A DNA stretch of 64,000 nucleotides from Pseudomonas arsenicoxydans (GCF_006438915.1 NZ_RCZE01000010.1:109311-173310); one strand, 5' to 3'. Shown: positions 8,341-17,370, counted from the first letter of the stretch. Notes: generated by a model not told the origin, from the letters alone. Made by a program: numbers and translations.

Positions 8341-9114
8341 TCACTTGCCGACGAACTGCGCCTCACGCTTGGCAATAAACGCCGCCATCCCTTCCTTCTG
8401 ATCCTGCGTCGCAAACGCCGCATGGAACACCCGGCGCTCAAAGCGCACGCCTTCGGACAGGCTCACTTCGAACGCGCGGTTCACGCTTTCCTTGACCATC
8501 ATCGCAATCGGCAGCGATTTCTTGGCGATCAGCGCCGCGACTTTCAGCGCTTCGTCCAGCAACTCATCCGCCGGCACGATCCGCGCGACGATGCCGCAAC
8601 GCTCCGCTTCCACCGCATCGATCAAACGCCCGCTCAGGCACATTTCCATGGCCTTGGCCTTGCCCACGGCGCGGGTCAGGCGCTGGGTGCCGCCCATGCC
8701 TGGCAGCACGCCGAGGTTGATTTCCGGCTGGCCGAATTTGGCGTTGTCGCCCGCCAGGATGAAGTCGCACATCAGCGCCAGTTCACAACCACCGCCCAGG
8801 GCAAAACCATTGACCGCGGCAATGATCGGCTTGCGGCGGTTGGCCACGCGATCGCTGTCGCTGAACAGGTCGTCGATGTAGATTTGCGGGTAGGTCAGCT
8901 CGGCCATTTCCTTGATGTCGGCACCGGCAGCAAAGGCTTTTTTCGAGCCGGTCAGCACGATGCAGCCGATGTTTGAATCGGCTTCCAGGCCGTCCAGGGC
9001 GTGGTTCAGCTCACTGACGATCTGCGCATTCAACGCGTTTAGCGCTTGCGGGCGGTTCAAGGTAATCAGGCCAACGCGGCCGTGGGTTTCCAGCAAAATC
9101 GTTTCGTAACTCAC
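8341..9114 (-). CDS. Enoyl-CoA hydratase
   Basis: 257 residues from GTG 9114, chosen because AAGGAG lies just before it; longer readings start inside the upstream gene. It is a classical crotonase: first oxyanion segment KAFAAGADIKEMAEL, then ALGGGCELALMCDF with the first catalytic Glu near residue 112, and FGQPEINLGVLPGMGGTQRL with the second near residue 132. It adds water across the double bond of enoyl-CoA. It is last in a five-gene minus-strand operon (ligase, SDR, thiolase, dehydrogenase, hydratase), where it would act on tiglyl-CoA or similar if the pathway is isoleucine breakdown. Confidence 0.9.
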   Translation of the reverse strand: MSYETILLETHGRVGLITLNRPQALNALNAQIVSELNHALDGLEADSNIGCIVLTGSKKAFAAGADIKEMAELTYPQIYIDDLFSDSDRVANRRKPIIAAVNGFALGGGCELALMCDFILAGDNAKFGQPEINLGVLPGMGGTQRLTRAVGKAKAMEMCLSGRLIDAVEAERCGIVARIVPADELLDEALKVAALIAKKSLPIAMMVKESVNRAFEVSLSEGVRFERRVFHAAFATQDQKEGMAAFIAKREAQFVGK

Positions 9115-9128
9115 AGAGGGACTCCTTC

Positions 9129-10256
9129 TTATAAATTGCGCGAAATAACCATGCGTTGAATATCGCTGGTGCCTTCGTAGATCTGGCAGACCCGCACGTC
9201 GCGGTAGATGCGCTCCAGCGGGAAATCGTTGAGGTAACCGTAACCACCAAGAGTTTGCAACGCCGAGGAGCAAACCTTTTCGGCCATTTCCGAGGCGAAC
9301 AGCTTGGCCATGGACGCTTCGACCAGTGCCGGTTTGCCGCTGTCACGCAGCGCCGCCGCGTAATGCACCATCTGGCGGGCCACGGCAATTTGCGTGGCCA
9401 TGTCGGCGAGGCGGAACGCAACGGCCTGGTGTTCGATGATCGGTTTGCCGAAACTCTCGCGCTCACGGGCATAGTCGCGGGCCGCTTCGAACGCGGCGCG
9501 GGCCATGCCCACCGATTGCGAAGCGATGCCGACGCGCCCGCCTTCGAGGTTGGCCAAGGCGATTCGGTAACCTTCGCCCTCCTCGCCCAAACGGTTGGCG
9601 ACCGGGACTTTGACGTCTTCGAACAGGATCTGGCAGGTGTCGGACGCGTGTTGGCCGAGTTTGTCTTCAACCCGCGCGACTTTATAGCCCGGCGAATCGG
9701 TTGGCACGATCAACGCGGTGATACCACGTTTGCCGGCACTCGGGTCCGTCACGGCAAACACAATCACCACCCCGGCGTTTTGCCCGGAGGTGATGAACTG
9801 TTTGCAGCCGTTGAGCACGTAATGATCGCCTTCCAGCCGCGCGCGGGTTTTCAGGCCGCTGGCGTCGGAACCGGCTTGCGGTTCGGTCAAGGCAAAGGCG
9901 CCCAGCATCGCGCCGCTGGCCAGGGGTTTGAGGAAGCGTTCTTTCTGATCGTCGTTGCCGTAGTGCAGGATCGGCACGCAGCCCACGGAGTTGTGCACGC
10001 TCATGATGGTCGAGCAAGCGCCATCGCCGGCGGCGATTTCTTCCAGCGCCATGGCGTAAGCCAAGTAACCGGTGTCGCAACCGCCCCACTGTTCCGGCAC
10101 CAGCATGCCGAAGAAGCCGAGTTCGGCCATTTCACCGATGGCTTCCTTGGGGAAGCGGTGTTCGCGATCCCACTCGGCGGCGAACGGTTTCAGCCGTTCC
10201 TGGGCAAACTGCCGGGCGGCTTCGCTGATTTGCAGTTGTTCGTCATTGGGAATCAT
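9129..10256 (-). CDS. Acyl-CoA dehydrogenase (2-methylbutyryl/short-chain type)
   Basis: 375 residues. AFALTEPQAGSDASGLKT (about residue 120), the FAD-binding region and the C-terminal QIYEGTSDIQRMVISRNL with the catalytic Glu identify a short-chain acyl-CoA dehydrogenase using ETF. TAAGGACTTGGC precedes ATG 10256. It shares only family-level identity with the dehydrogenase at 7072, which sits in a separate transcript. The two are probably specialised for isobutyryl- and 2-methylbutyryl-CoA, though the sequence alone cannot tell which. The hydratase gene starts 14 bp after its stop. Confidence 0.87.
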   Translation of the reverse strand: MIPNDEQLQISEAARQFAQERLKPFAAEWDREHRFPKEAIGEMAELGFFGMLVPEQWGGCDTGYLAYAMALEEIAAGDGACSTIMSVHNSVGCVPILHYGNDDQKERFLKPLASGAMLGAFALTEPQAGSDASGLKTRARLEGDHYVLNGCKQFITSGQNAGVVIVFAVTDPSAGKRGITALIVPTDSPGYKVARVEDKLGQHASDTCQILFEDVKVPVANRLGEEGEGYRIALANLEGGRVGIASQSVGMARAAFEAARDYARERESFGKPIIEHQAVAFRLADMATQIAVARQMVHYAAALRDSGKPALVEASMAKLFASEMAEKVCSSALQTLGGYGYLNDFPLERIYRDVRVCQIYEGTSDIQRMVISRNL

Positions 10257-10312
10257 GCCAAGTCCTTAAAATAAGCCTGTCGTACAAAATGCCTGGTTGA
10301 AACGCTGAACCT

Positions 10313-10400
10313 GTGGGAGCGGGCTTGCTCGCGAAGCGGTGTGTCATTCAACATTGATGTCGACTGACACGGCCTCTTCGCGAGCAAGCCCGCTCCCACA
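10313..10400. repeat. REP pair inside the catabolic operon
   Basis: GTGGGAGCGGGCTTGCTCGC and its inverse flank about 40 bp of unique DNA between the thiolase and acyl-CoA dehydrogenase genes. A stem here could set unequal mRNA levels for the genes before and after it. Confidence 0.9.
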
Positions 10401-10417
10401 TTGGAACAGCACCAGCC

Positions 10418-11611
10418 TCAATAGAGGCATTCAACCGCCATCGCCGTGGCTTCGCCGCCGCCGATGCAGATCGCCGCGACGCCGCGTTTCAGGCCTTTCT
10501 GGCGCAGGGCCGAGAGCAAGGTCACGAGAATCCGCGCGCCCGACGCACCAATCGGGTGGCCCAAGGCGCACGCGCCGCCGTGAACGTTGACCTTCTCGTG
10601 AGGAATTTCCAGTTTGCTCATGGTCACCAGACTGACCACCGCGAAGGCTTCGTTCACTTCGAACAATTCGACCTGGTCCAGCGACCAGCCGGTTTTCTTC
10701 ATCAGCTTCTTGATCGCGCCAACCGGTGCCACCGGGAACAGGCCCGGGGTGTCGGCAAACGCCGCGTGGCCGTGAATCACTGCCAGCGGTTTCAGCCCTT
10801 GTTTCTCGGCTTCGGATCGGCGCATCAACACCAGTGCCGCCGCGCCATCGGAGATCGAACTGGAGTTGGCCGCCGTGACCGTGCCGCCCTCGCGGAACGC
10901 CGGTTTCAACGAGGCAATCTTGTCCAGTTTGGCTTTCGGTGGCTGTTCGTCGTTGCTGATCAGCACTTGCTCCTTGCCGACCATGACCGACACCGGGACG
11001 ATCTCGTCCCTGAAGCTGCCGTCCTTGATCGCCTGCTGTGCGCGGGTGGTCGAAGCGATGGCAAAGGCGTCTTGCGCTTCGCGGGTGAAACCGTTGGTTT
11101 CGGCGCAATCCTCGGCGAAGGTGCCCATCAGGCGGCCCTTGTCGTAAGCATCTTCCAGACCGTCGAGGAACATATGATCGAGCACACGACCATGGCCCAT
11201 GCGGTAACCGCTGCGCGCGCGGTCCAGCAGGTATGGCGCGTTGGACATGCTTTCCATGCCGCCCGCGACCACCACGTCAGCACTGCCGGCTACCAGCATG
11301 TCGTGGGCCAGAATCGCCGCTTCCATGCCCGAACCGCACATCTTGTTCAGCGTGGTGCAACGGGTCGATTTATCCAGCCCGGCGCCCAGTGCAGCCTGGC
11401 GCGCTGGCGCCTGGCCGAGACCGGCGGACAGCACGCAGCCGAACAGCACTTCTTCAACCGATTCGGCCTTAATGCCGGCGCGCTCGACGGCGGCGCGGAT
11501 GGCCAGAGCGCCGAGTTGCGATGCGGTCAGGCTTTTCAATTCGCCCTGAAAACCGCCCATGGGGGTGCGGACGGCGCTGACGATAACAATCGGATCGTTG
11601 GCAATGGTCAT
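10418..11611 (-). CDS. Acetyl-CoA C-acyltransferase (thiolase)
   Basis: 397 residues. The acyl-accepting Cys lies in LNKMCGSGMEA at about residue 92, and the C-terminal motifs NVHGGACALGHPIGASGAR (about residue 345) and AICIGGGEATAM carry the catalytic His and second Cys. It is a cytosolic thiolase that cleaves 3-oxoacyl-CoA; in this context it would cut 2-methylacetoacetyl-CoA into acetyl-CoA and propionyl-CoA. AAGGAG precedes ATG 11611. The SDR gene ends 11 bp upstream, so they are co-transcribed. From memory, the gene order resembles the P. putida KT2440 PP_2213-PP_2217 cluster. Confidence 0.93.
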   Translation of the reverse strand: MTIANDPIVIVSAVRTPMGGFQGELKSLTASQLGALAIRAAVERAGIKAESVEEVLFGCVLSAGLGQAPARQAALGAGLDKSTRCTTLNKMCGSGMEAAILAHDMLVAGSADVVVAGGMESMSNAPYLLDRARSGYRMGHGRVLDHMFLDGLEDAYDKGRLMGTFAEDCAETNGFTREAQDAFAIASTTRAQQAIKDGSFRDEIVPVSVMVGKEQVLISNDEQPPKAKLDKIASLKPAFREGGTVTAANSSSISDGAAALVLMRRSEAEKQGLKPLAVIHGHAAFADTPGLFPVAPVGAIKKLMKKTGWSLDQVELFEVNEAFAVVSLVTMSKLEIPHEKVNVHGGACALGHPIGASGARILVTLLSALRQKGLKRGVAAICIGGGEATAMAVECLY

Positions 11612-11622
11612 GACAAAACTCC

Positions 11623-12384
11623 TTACTTGGCGGCCATGCGCAAGGCACCGTCGAGACGGATCACCTCGCCGTTGAGCATGCTGTTTTCAATGATATGCCG
11701 GACCAGCGCGGCGTACTCGCCGGGTTTGCCCAGGCGCGGCGGGAATGGCACGCCAGCGGCCAGCGAATCGCGCACTTCCTGGGTCATACCGGCCATCATC
11801 GGCGTTTCGAAAATGCCGGGGGCGATGGTCATCACGCGGATGCCAAAGCGCGCCAGTTCACGGGCGGCAGGCAAGGTCAGGCTGACGATTGCACCTTTGG
11901 ACGCCGCATAAGCGGCCTGGCCGATCTGGCCGTCATAAGCGGCGGCCGAGGCCGTGTTGATGATCACGCCACGTTCGCCATCGGCGTCCGGCTCGGTTTC
12001 GGCGATGGCCGCCGAGGCCAGGCGCAGCATGTTGAAGCTGCCGATCAGGTTGACGTTGATCACCTGGCTGAAACTGGCCAGTGCATGCGGACCGTTCTTG
12101 CCGAGGATTTTCTCGCCACGCACGATACCGGCGCAGTTGACCAGACCGTTGAGGCCACCGAAGGCGTTGACCGTGGCCTGCACCGCCGCTTCCGCCGCCG
12201 CTTCGTTGCTGATGTCCGCGACCACGCTTTGCGCGCCCAGACGCTGGGCCTGCGCCGCAACGGCCTCGGCATTCATGTCCACCAGCATCACTTTGGCGCC
12301 GGCCGCGACCAGCATTTCAGCGGTGGCGGCGCCCAAACCGGAAGCACCGCCGGTGACGAGAAAAACCTTGTTTTCGATCTGCAT
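11623..12384 (-). CDS. SDR-family 3-hydroxyacyl-CoA dehydrogenase type 2 (HSD10-like)
   Basis: 253 residues from ATG 12384; the adjacent ATG 12387 is also possible, but the AAGGA upstream has better spacing to 12384. NAD-binding TGGASGLGAAT is at the N-terminus, followed by NCAG at about residue 90 and the catalytic AYAASKGAI (Tyr-x3-Lys) near residue 165. The PGIFETPMMAGM C-terminal segment is typical of the HSD17B10-like branch that oxidises 3-hydroxy-2-methylbutyryl-CoA. It sits between a CoA ligase and a thiolase, which supports a role in beta-oxidation of short branched acyl-CoAs rather than steroid or sugar metabolism. Confidence 0.88.
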   Translation of the reverse strand: MQIENKVFLVTGGASGLGAATAEMLVAAGAKVMLVDMNAEAVAAQAQRLGAQSVVADISNEAAAEAAVQATVNAFGGLNGLVNCAGIVRGEKILGKNGPHALASFSQVINVNLIGSFNMLRLASAAIAETEPDADGERGVIINTASAAAYDGQIGQAAYAASKGAIVSLTLPAARELARFGIRVMTIAPGIFETPMMAGMTQEVRDSLAAGVPFPPRLGKPGEYAALVRHIIENSMLNGEVIRLDGALRMAAK

Positions 12385-12400
12385 CATTGTTTCCTTGGAT

Positions 12401-14065
12401 TCAAGCTGAAACGTTCTTCGCGGCGGCCTCTTGAGCCTTGGCGATTTCCTGGTTGCGCAAGATAAAGCGCTGCAATTTGCCGCTTGGGGTTTTCGGCAAC
12501 TCGCTGACAAATTCGATTTCACGGGGATAGGAATGCGCGGCCAGACGCTTGCGCACGTGCTGGCGCAGTTCTTCGGCCAACTCCGGCGTGGCGCGGTATT
12601 GCGCGCAGATCACGACGAAGGCCTTGACCAGTTCGGTGCGCTCCGGATCGGGTTTGCCGACCACCGCCGCCTCGACCACGGCCGGGTGCTCGATCAACGC
12701 ACTTTCCACGTCGAACGGGCCGACGCGGTAGCCGGAGGTGGTGATCACGTCATCGCTGCGACCGACGAAACTGATGCTGCCGTCCGGGTTCCACTCCACG
12801 GTGTCGCCACTTAAATAATAGTCGCCGACGAACGCTTTGGTCGGCGCACCTTCGTAACCGTTGAACCAGCACATCGGCGACTGGGTGCGGTCGATGGCCA
12901 GAATGCCGGGCTGACCGACGTCGAGCTCCTTGTAGTCATCGTCCAGCACCACGATGCGATGACCCGGCGAGGCAAAACCGGCAGCGCCCACATGGACCGG
13001 GTGTTCCAGTGCGTGGTGATTGCACAGGACCATGCCCAGTTCGGTCTGGCCGTAATGATCGTGGATGACCACGCCGAGGTTGTCGGCGAACCAGCGGATC
13101 ACTTCCGGGTTCAGCGGTTCGCCGGCGCTGCTGACGATGCGCAGCTTGCCCTTGATCGACTTGGCGAACTCGTCGCCGCCCGCGATCAGCAAACGATAAG
13201 CGGTCGGCGACCCGGTGAGGTTGGTGATCCCGTACTTGTTGATCACCCGGCAAGTGCTTTCGAGGGTGAACGGGCCATCGTAAAAGGTGATCGGATGCCC
13301 CATCGACATCGGCCCGGTGACACCGAAATAGATGCCGTAGGCCCAGCCCGGATCGGCGACGTTCCAGAACGCGTCTTCGGGACGCAAATCCACGGCGTCG
13401 CGGGTGTAACTCTGGAAGGCGACGATGGCTTTCAGTGGCACCGACAACGCTTTCGAAGGGCCGGTGGTGCCCGAGGTGAACATCAGCAGGAACGGGTCTT
13501 CACCGGTCAGCAGCACCGGTTCACAGTCGGCGGAGTAATTGGCCAGTTCGGCCCAGAAGCTGTAATCGCCACGGACGATGCCCTGGCCTTTGGCGCCACC
13601 GACAGTGACGACGGTCGGGCAGTCGGCGACTTCAGCGAGTTTCGGGCGATTGACCGCGTCGGTGACCACGACTTTGGCCCCCGAGCAGCCGAGACGGTGT
13701 TCGATGGCTTTCGGGCCGAAGGCGGTAAACAGCGGCTGATACACCGCGCCGATGCGCCAGGTGGCGAACACGGTGATCAATAATTCGATATTGCGTGGCA
13801 GGAGCCCGGCGACCTTGTCGCCCTTCTTCACGCCCTGGGCCAGCAGGAAATTGGCAAAACGTGCGGCTTTGTCCTGCAACTCACTGAAGGTGTACGTGGC
13901 GCTGGCGCCCTCGCGACCTTCCCAGAACAGCGCAATGCGCCCCGGCAAGGCATGCCGGTCGCAACACTCGACGCAGGCGTTGAGCGCGTGCAGGGAACCG
14001 CTGAGTGCAGCGTCGACGGTGTGCTGATAATTGAACTGTGATGTGGCAGACAAGTAATCGCGCAT
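12401..14065 (-). CDS. AMP-dependent acyl-CoA synthetase
   Basis: 554 residues of the ANL superfamily. The ATP-binding loop LLMFTSGTTGPSKAL is near residue 205, YGQTELGM near 340, the hinge GRSDDVITTSGYRVGP near 440, and the C-terminal catalytic Lys is in ELPKTPSGKLQRFI. It activates a carboxylic acid to its CoA thioester through an acyl-AMP. It is the first gene of the catabolic operon, so it probably feeds free short or branched-chain acids into it; medium-chain or acetate specificity cannot be excluded. There is a 137-bp gap to the gene before it, where the operon promoter should lie. Confidence 0.9.
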   Translation of the reverse strand: MRDYLSATSQFNYQHTVDAALSGSLHALNACVECCDRHALPGRIALFWEGREGASATYTFSELQDKAARFANFLLAQGVKKGDKVAGLLPRNIELLITVFATWRIGAVYQPLFTAFGPKAIEHRLGCSGAKVVVTDAVNRPKLAEVADCPTVVTVGGAKGQGIVRGDYSFWAELANYSADCEPVLLTGEDPFLLMFTSGTTGPSKALSVPLKAIVAFQSYTRDAVDLRPEDAFWNVADPGWAYGIYFGVTGPMSMGHPITFYDGPFTLESTCRVINKYGITNLTGSPTAYRLLIAGGDEFAKSIKGKLRIVSSAGEPLNPEVIRWFADNLGVVIHDHYGQTELGMVLCNHHALEHPVHVGAAGFASPGHRIVVLDDDYKELDVGQPGILAIDRTQSPMCWFNGYEGAPTKAFVGDYYLSGDTVEWNPDGSISFVGRSDDVITTSGYRVGPFDVESALIEHPAVVEAAVVGKPDPERTELVKAFVVICAQYRATPELAEELRQHVRKRLAAHSYPREIEFVSELPKTPSGKLQRFILRNQEIAKAQEAAAKNVSA

Positions 14066-14201
14066 TGCCAGAATCCCTCTGTTTTTTTATTAGGTTGGGG
14101 GAACCGTAAAAAGCAGGGAAATACTCGCTCTGTGGGCAGCACAGGGCAATGGTCAAAGTTATCAAGTTGCGTGACTGCTTTGGCCAAAGCCCGGTGGTCA
14201 T

Positions 14202-14921
14202 TCAGCTAAAGGTAAACGCGCCGAAATCCAGCGAGACCAGTAACGGCTCGGGGACTTTTTGCAGGTGTTCGTCGTAGGCATAGATGCGCCGCCGGGTTGG
14301 CATCATCAACCCCTGGACCTCAACGTAGTCACTGACGTAATTGGCGCCCGTGGCGCCGCCGAGGATATCGACGGTGTAATCATGGCGACGCATCAGGCCG
14401 TCAGGGCCGAAATGGGTGACCTGGGTCCTGGTGTGGCTGGCTATGTTGTCCGGAAAGGTCACCTGCAAGCGGCGCCACACTTCGCCGTTCTCATGCCAGG
14501 GTTCGATCTCCTTACTTTCAAAACCCGGATAGGTGTAAAGAAACGGGGATGTCAGGTACGTCCACAGCGCTTCGCTGACAAAGTAGGCGACATGGAATTT
14601 GTCCCATGGCGTTTCCAGCGTTTGTCCGGCGTAGGCCTGCTCGGGGTTGAGCCGTTCTTCGATCAGTTGACCGTCCAGCGACTCCAGCGCCAGCCGGCCG
14701 GGGACGAACACGCTGCGTCGATCCGGGCCGGTAAAGGGCGTAATGCTCAAGCGCTCGTGATGGGTGTCAATGTCGAACACCTTGTCGCTCAACAAGCCCG
14801 GCTGTTGCTTCAAATGCCAGATCGCGCCGTCGACAGACAACCCGACACTTAAGCGGCTAAAGGTATTCCAGCGGTCCAGGCCGCCATGGGCCTCGATCGC
14901 AAAGGCTAGCAAATCGTTCAT
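14202..14921 (-). CDS. Conserved-looking protein of unknown function
   Basis: 239 residues, no signal peptide and no membrane segment. It starts MNDLLAFAIEAHGGLDRWN and is rich in aromatic residues and alternating beta-strand patterns (for example RRHDYTVDILGGATGANYVSDY near residue 180, cut here into its obvious strands). The overall look is of a lipocalin or LolA-like beta barrel that could bind a hydrophobic ligand, but this is only an impression. It lies between an AraC/GlxA-type regulator and the acyl-CoA operon, all on the same strand, so it may belong to the regulator's target set. Confidence 0.55.
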   Translation of the reverse strand: MNDLLAFAIEAHGGLDRWNTFSRLSVGLSVDGAIWHLKQQPGLLSDKVFDIDTHHERLSITPFTGPDRRSVFVPGRLALESLDGQLIEERLNPEQAYAGQTLETPWDKFHVAYFVSEALWTYLTSPFLYTYPGFESKEIEPWHENGEVWRRLQVTFPDNIASHTRTQVTHFGPDGLMRRHDYTVDILGGATGANYVSDYVEVQGLMMPTRRRIYAYDEHLQKVPEPLLVSLDFGAFTFS

Positions 14922-14980
14922 GGTTAAACCCCTGATTCATGGAAGAACATGGGAGAACGGTGCAAAGGTGCGAGGCGCGA

Positions 14981-15925
14981 TCAAATGTCCGGCGAATGCC
15001 CGAACGCACGACGCATGGATTGTGGTGACTGGCCGAAGACCCGCAAAAACGCACGACGCATGCGCTCGCGGTCGCCAAAACCGGTTTCGGCGGCGATGGA
15101 TTCCAGCGAATGCCGGCCCTGCTCCATCATCAACCGTGCCGCTTCCAGGCGAAGGTTTTCCAGGCCTTTGGCCGGTGAACTGCCGGTCTCGGCGCGAAAG
15201 CTGCGACTGAATTGCCGCGGGCTCAGGAACGCCGCATCCGCCAGGTCTTCAACCGACAGGTCGCGGTGCAGGTTGCGCCGGGCAAATTCCAGCGCGAGTT
15301 GAATGCGGTCCGAGGTCGGGCTGAGTTCCAGCATCGCCGAGTGCTGCGACTGACCGCCGGCGCGGCGATGGTAAAGCACCAGGCGCTGGGCCACGTTACG
15401 GGCCAGTTTGGCGCCAAAGTCCTTTTCCACCATGCCGATGGTCAGGTCCAGTGCGGCTGACATGCCCGCCGAGGTCCAGATTTTGCCGTCGATGATGAAA
15501 ATTCGGTCTTCTTCGACCTTGATCGCTGGATAGTTTTCGCGCATTTCCTTGGCTCGCGCCCAATGAACCGTGGCACGCCGCCCATCGAGCAAACCCGCTT
15601 CGGCCAAGGCAAACGCCCCGACACACAGCGCGCCAACCCGACGGCAATTGGCCGCCGCCTCGACCAGAAACGCCTGGACACCCGGCGAGGCCGAAGACCG
15701 GTCCATGGCGCCGCTGATCAGCACGGTGTCGTAATCGGCAGCGCCGAACGGCTGGGTCTCGACCGAGGTATACAGCGAACTGCGGACCAGGCCGCCGTGC
15801 TCGGACAACACCTTGATGTCATACAGCGGCTCGCCGGATGACAGGTTGGCGAATTCGAATGCAGACAGCGCCGCCAGGCTCATCACCTGAAAATCCGCGC
15901 GTATCACCAGCGCTACCGTCTGCAT
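14981..15925 (-). CDS. GlxA-type transcriptional regulator (DJ-1/PfpI domain plus AraC HTH)
   Basis: 314 residues from ATG 15925, which has AGGGG seven bases upstream; an earlier ATG at 15970 has none. Residues 1-170 form a DJ-1/PfpI-like domain (SGAMDRSSASPGVQAFL; GALCVGAFALAEAGLLDGR, where the Cys is the nucleophile-elbow position). Residues 215-310 hold the AraC-type double helix-turn-helix (LADAAFLSPRQFSRSFRAET and IAAETGFGDRERMRRAF). Such proteins usually activate catabolic genes in response to small metabolites. It lies upstream of the unknown gene and the acyl-CoA operon and may control one of them or the adjacent SDR. Confidence 0.85.
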   Translation of the reverse strand: MQTVALVIRADFQVMSLAALSAFEFANLSSGEPLYDIKVLSEHGGLVRSSLYTSVETQPFGAADYDTVLISGAMDRSSASPGVQAFLVEAAANCRRVGALCVGAFALAEAGLLDGRRATVHWARAKEMRENYPAIKVEEDRIFIIDGKIWTSAGMSAALDLTIGMVEKDFGAKLARNVAQRLVLYHRRAGGQSQHSAMLELSPTSDRIQLALEFARRNLHRDLSVEDLADAAFLSPRQFSRSFRAETGSSPAKGLENLRLEAARLMMEQGRHSLESIAAETGFGDRERMRRAFLRVFGQSPQSMRRAFGHSPDI

Positions 15926-15981
15926 GTGACGCCCCTGTGGCGTGTCGAAGAAGGTCGAGTATAGGCGCAATCCATTGCGGG

Positions 15982-16728
15982 TTAACCGGCGTTCAGCGAG
16001 TCGTTGAACTGGCTGACGAACGCGAATTCATCCGGCCCCGGAACGGCCCGCAACGGCTTGGCGCGCGCGACCAGAATTTCATCGGCATCAGTGGCCAAGA
16101 GCGCCATGGTCTCTTCGATAAACTCCGCCAGCGGCATGGCGCGGGGTTCTTCGCTACTGTCGAGCAAATCGGTCTGAACCCAAGGCGGCGCGAGTTCAAG
16201 GACGCGTACCGAGGTGTCGCGCAAGGTATAGCGCTGCGACAGGGTGTAGGAATGCATCGCCGCTTTGGTGGCGCTGTACACCGCTGTCATTGCCATGGGC
16301 ACAAAGCCGAGCACCGACGACACGTTGATGATCACCGCATTCGGCCGGGTCTTGAGGTGTTCGATCAGCCCTGAAGTGACGCGGATCGGTCCATACAGGT
16401 TGGTAGAAATAGTGTCGACCAGCATCTTTTCATCGACGGTCGACGCGGCGTTATCGAACTGCATGATGCCGGCGTTGTTGATCAGCACGTTGAGTTCGGG
16501 GTGGCGCTGGATCAGTTCGGCGCTGACCCGTGCAATGTCCTGCGGATCGCTGACATCCAGCACCACCGATTCCATGCCGGGATTGGCCGCTGTCACCGTG
16601 CTCAGGTAATCGGCACGGCGCCCGGCGATGATGACTTTGTTACCGCGCTGGTGCAGCGCTTCGGCCAGGGCACGGCCAATACCGGAACCGCCGCCGGTGA
16701 TGAAGATAGTGTTGTGGGTCAGTTTCAT
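15982..16728 (-). CDS. SDR-family oxidoreductase (DltE-like)
   Basis: 248 residues. NAD(P)-binding TGGGSGIGRALAEAL is at residues 11-25, INNAGIMQF near residue 85 and catalytic YSATKAAMHSYTLSQ (Tyr-x3-Lys) near residue 155. The arrangement of TGGGSGIG with a following GRR and the sequence ELAPPWVQTDL is characteristic of the DltE/YciK-like short-chain dehydrogenases. Substrate unknown. It is transcribed towards the GlxA-type regulator and divergent from the truncated SDR at 16927; the 198-bp region between contains a large inverted repeat (16801-16858) that probably carries the control site. Confidence 0.82.
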   Translation of the reverse strand: MKLTHNTIFITGGGSGIGRALAEALHQRGNKVIIAGRRADYLSTVTAANPGMESVVLDVSDPQDIARVSAELIQRHPELNVLINNAGIMQFDNAASTVDEKMLVDTISTNLYGPIRVTSGLIEHLKTRPNAVIINVSSVLGFVPMAMTAVYSATKAAMHSYTLSQRYTLRDTSVRVLELAPPWVQTDLLDSSEEPRAMPLAEFIEETMALLATDADEILVARAKPLRAVPGPDEFAFVSQFNDSLNAG

Positions 16729-16800
16729 GAGAGCTCCAGGGTGGGTAGTGAGTGGTTGCCTGTCGAACTCAATGTTAGGAGTCTGCCCCTGGGCGCATAC

Positions 16801-16858
16801 GTCGAAAAACCGACAAATCGGGCCATTCTGCCAAGGCCCGATTTGTCGGGTATTCGAC
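16801..16858. promoter_or_regulatory. Long two-tier inverted repeat between divergent SDR genes
   Basis: The inner arms CCGACAAATCGGGCC (16810-16824) and GGCCCGATTTGTCGG (16835-16849) are perfect over 15 bp around a 10-base centre. An outer pair GTCGAA (16801-16806) and TTCGAC (16853-16858) adds a second tier. The position between two divergent genes suggests an operator; a candidate binder is one of the two AraC-type regulators nearby. Confidence 0.65.
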
Positions 16859-16926
16859 CTTTACCGGGGACGAGGCAGCGCTCTAGTCTGGCGTCATTAC
16901 CCACCACCGAAACTCAAGAAGGCGTC

Positions 16927-17370
16927 ATGTTGAATGCAAAAGGCACTGCGGTGATTACCGGCGCGGCATCGCGCATCGGCGCCGACTTCGCAGAGCGACT
17001 GGCACGGCAGGGTTATGACGTGATGCTGATTGCGCGCAACCGCGAACACTTGCTGCAGATCGCTGCACGTATCACTGACCAAAGCGGTCGCTCGGTGGAA
17101 GTACTGGCCGCCGATCTGGCGTTGCCAATGGACCTGGAACGGGTGGTCGCCCTCCTGCGCTTGGACGCGAGCATCACCTTGTTGGTGAACCATATCGACG
17201 GTGAACCTGCCAGACTCGATAGCCCAACGCTGATCGCCTTGGGTGTGCTCGCGCCGGCACGGCTGGCGGATGCGCTGGCCCCCGGGTTTGCAGCGCGTGG
17301 CGCAGGCAGTGTGATCAATGCGGCCTCAGTCACAGCGCTCTCGCCCTGTCCCTTCAGTCGGCTTCATTGA
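16927..17370 (+). pseudogene. Truncated SDR remnant
   Basis: 147 residues that start as a good short-chain dehydrogenase: TGAASRIGADFAERLARQGY for cofactor binding (one Gly of the usual pattern is replaced) and RGAGSVINAASVTALSPCP, the strand before the active site. It then stops 7 residues later, before the expected Tyr-x3-Lys, so at least 100 residues including the catalytic pair are missing. In place of the missing part lies the 3' end of the convergent AraC-type gene, with which it overlaps by 17 bp. This looks like a deletion junction. The remnant could not be a working SDR. Confidence 0.7.
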
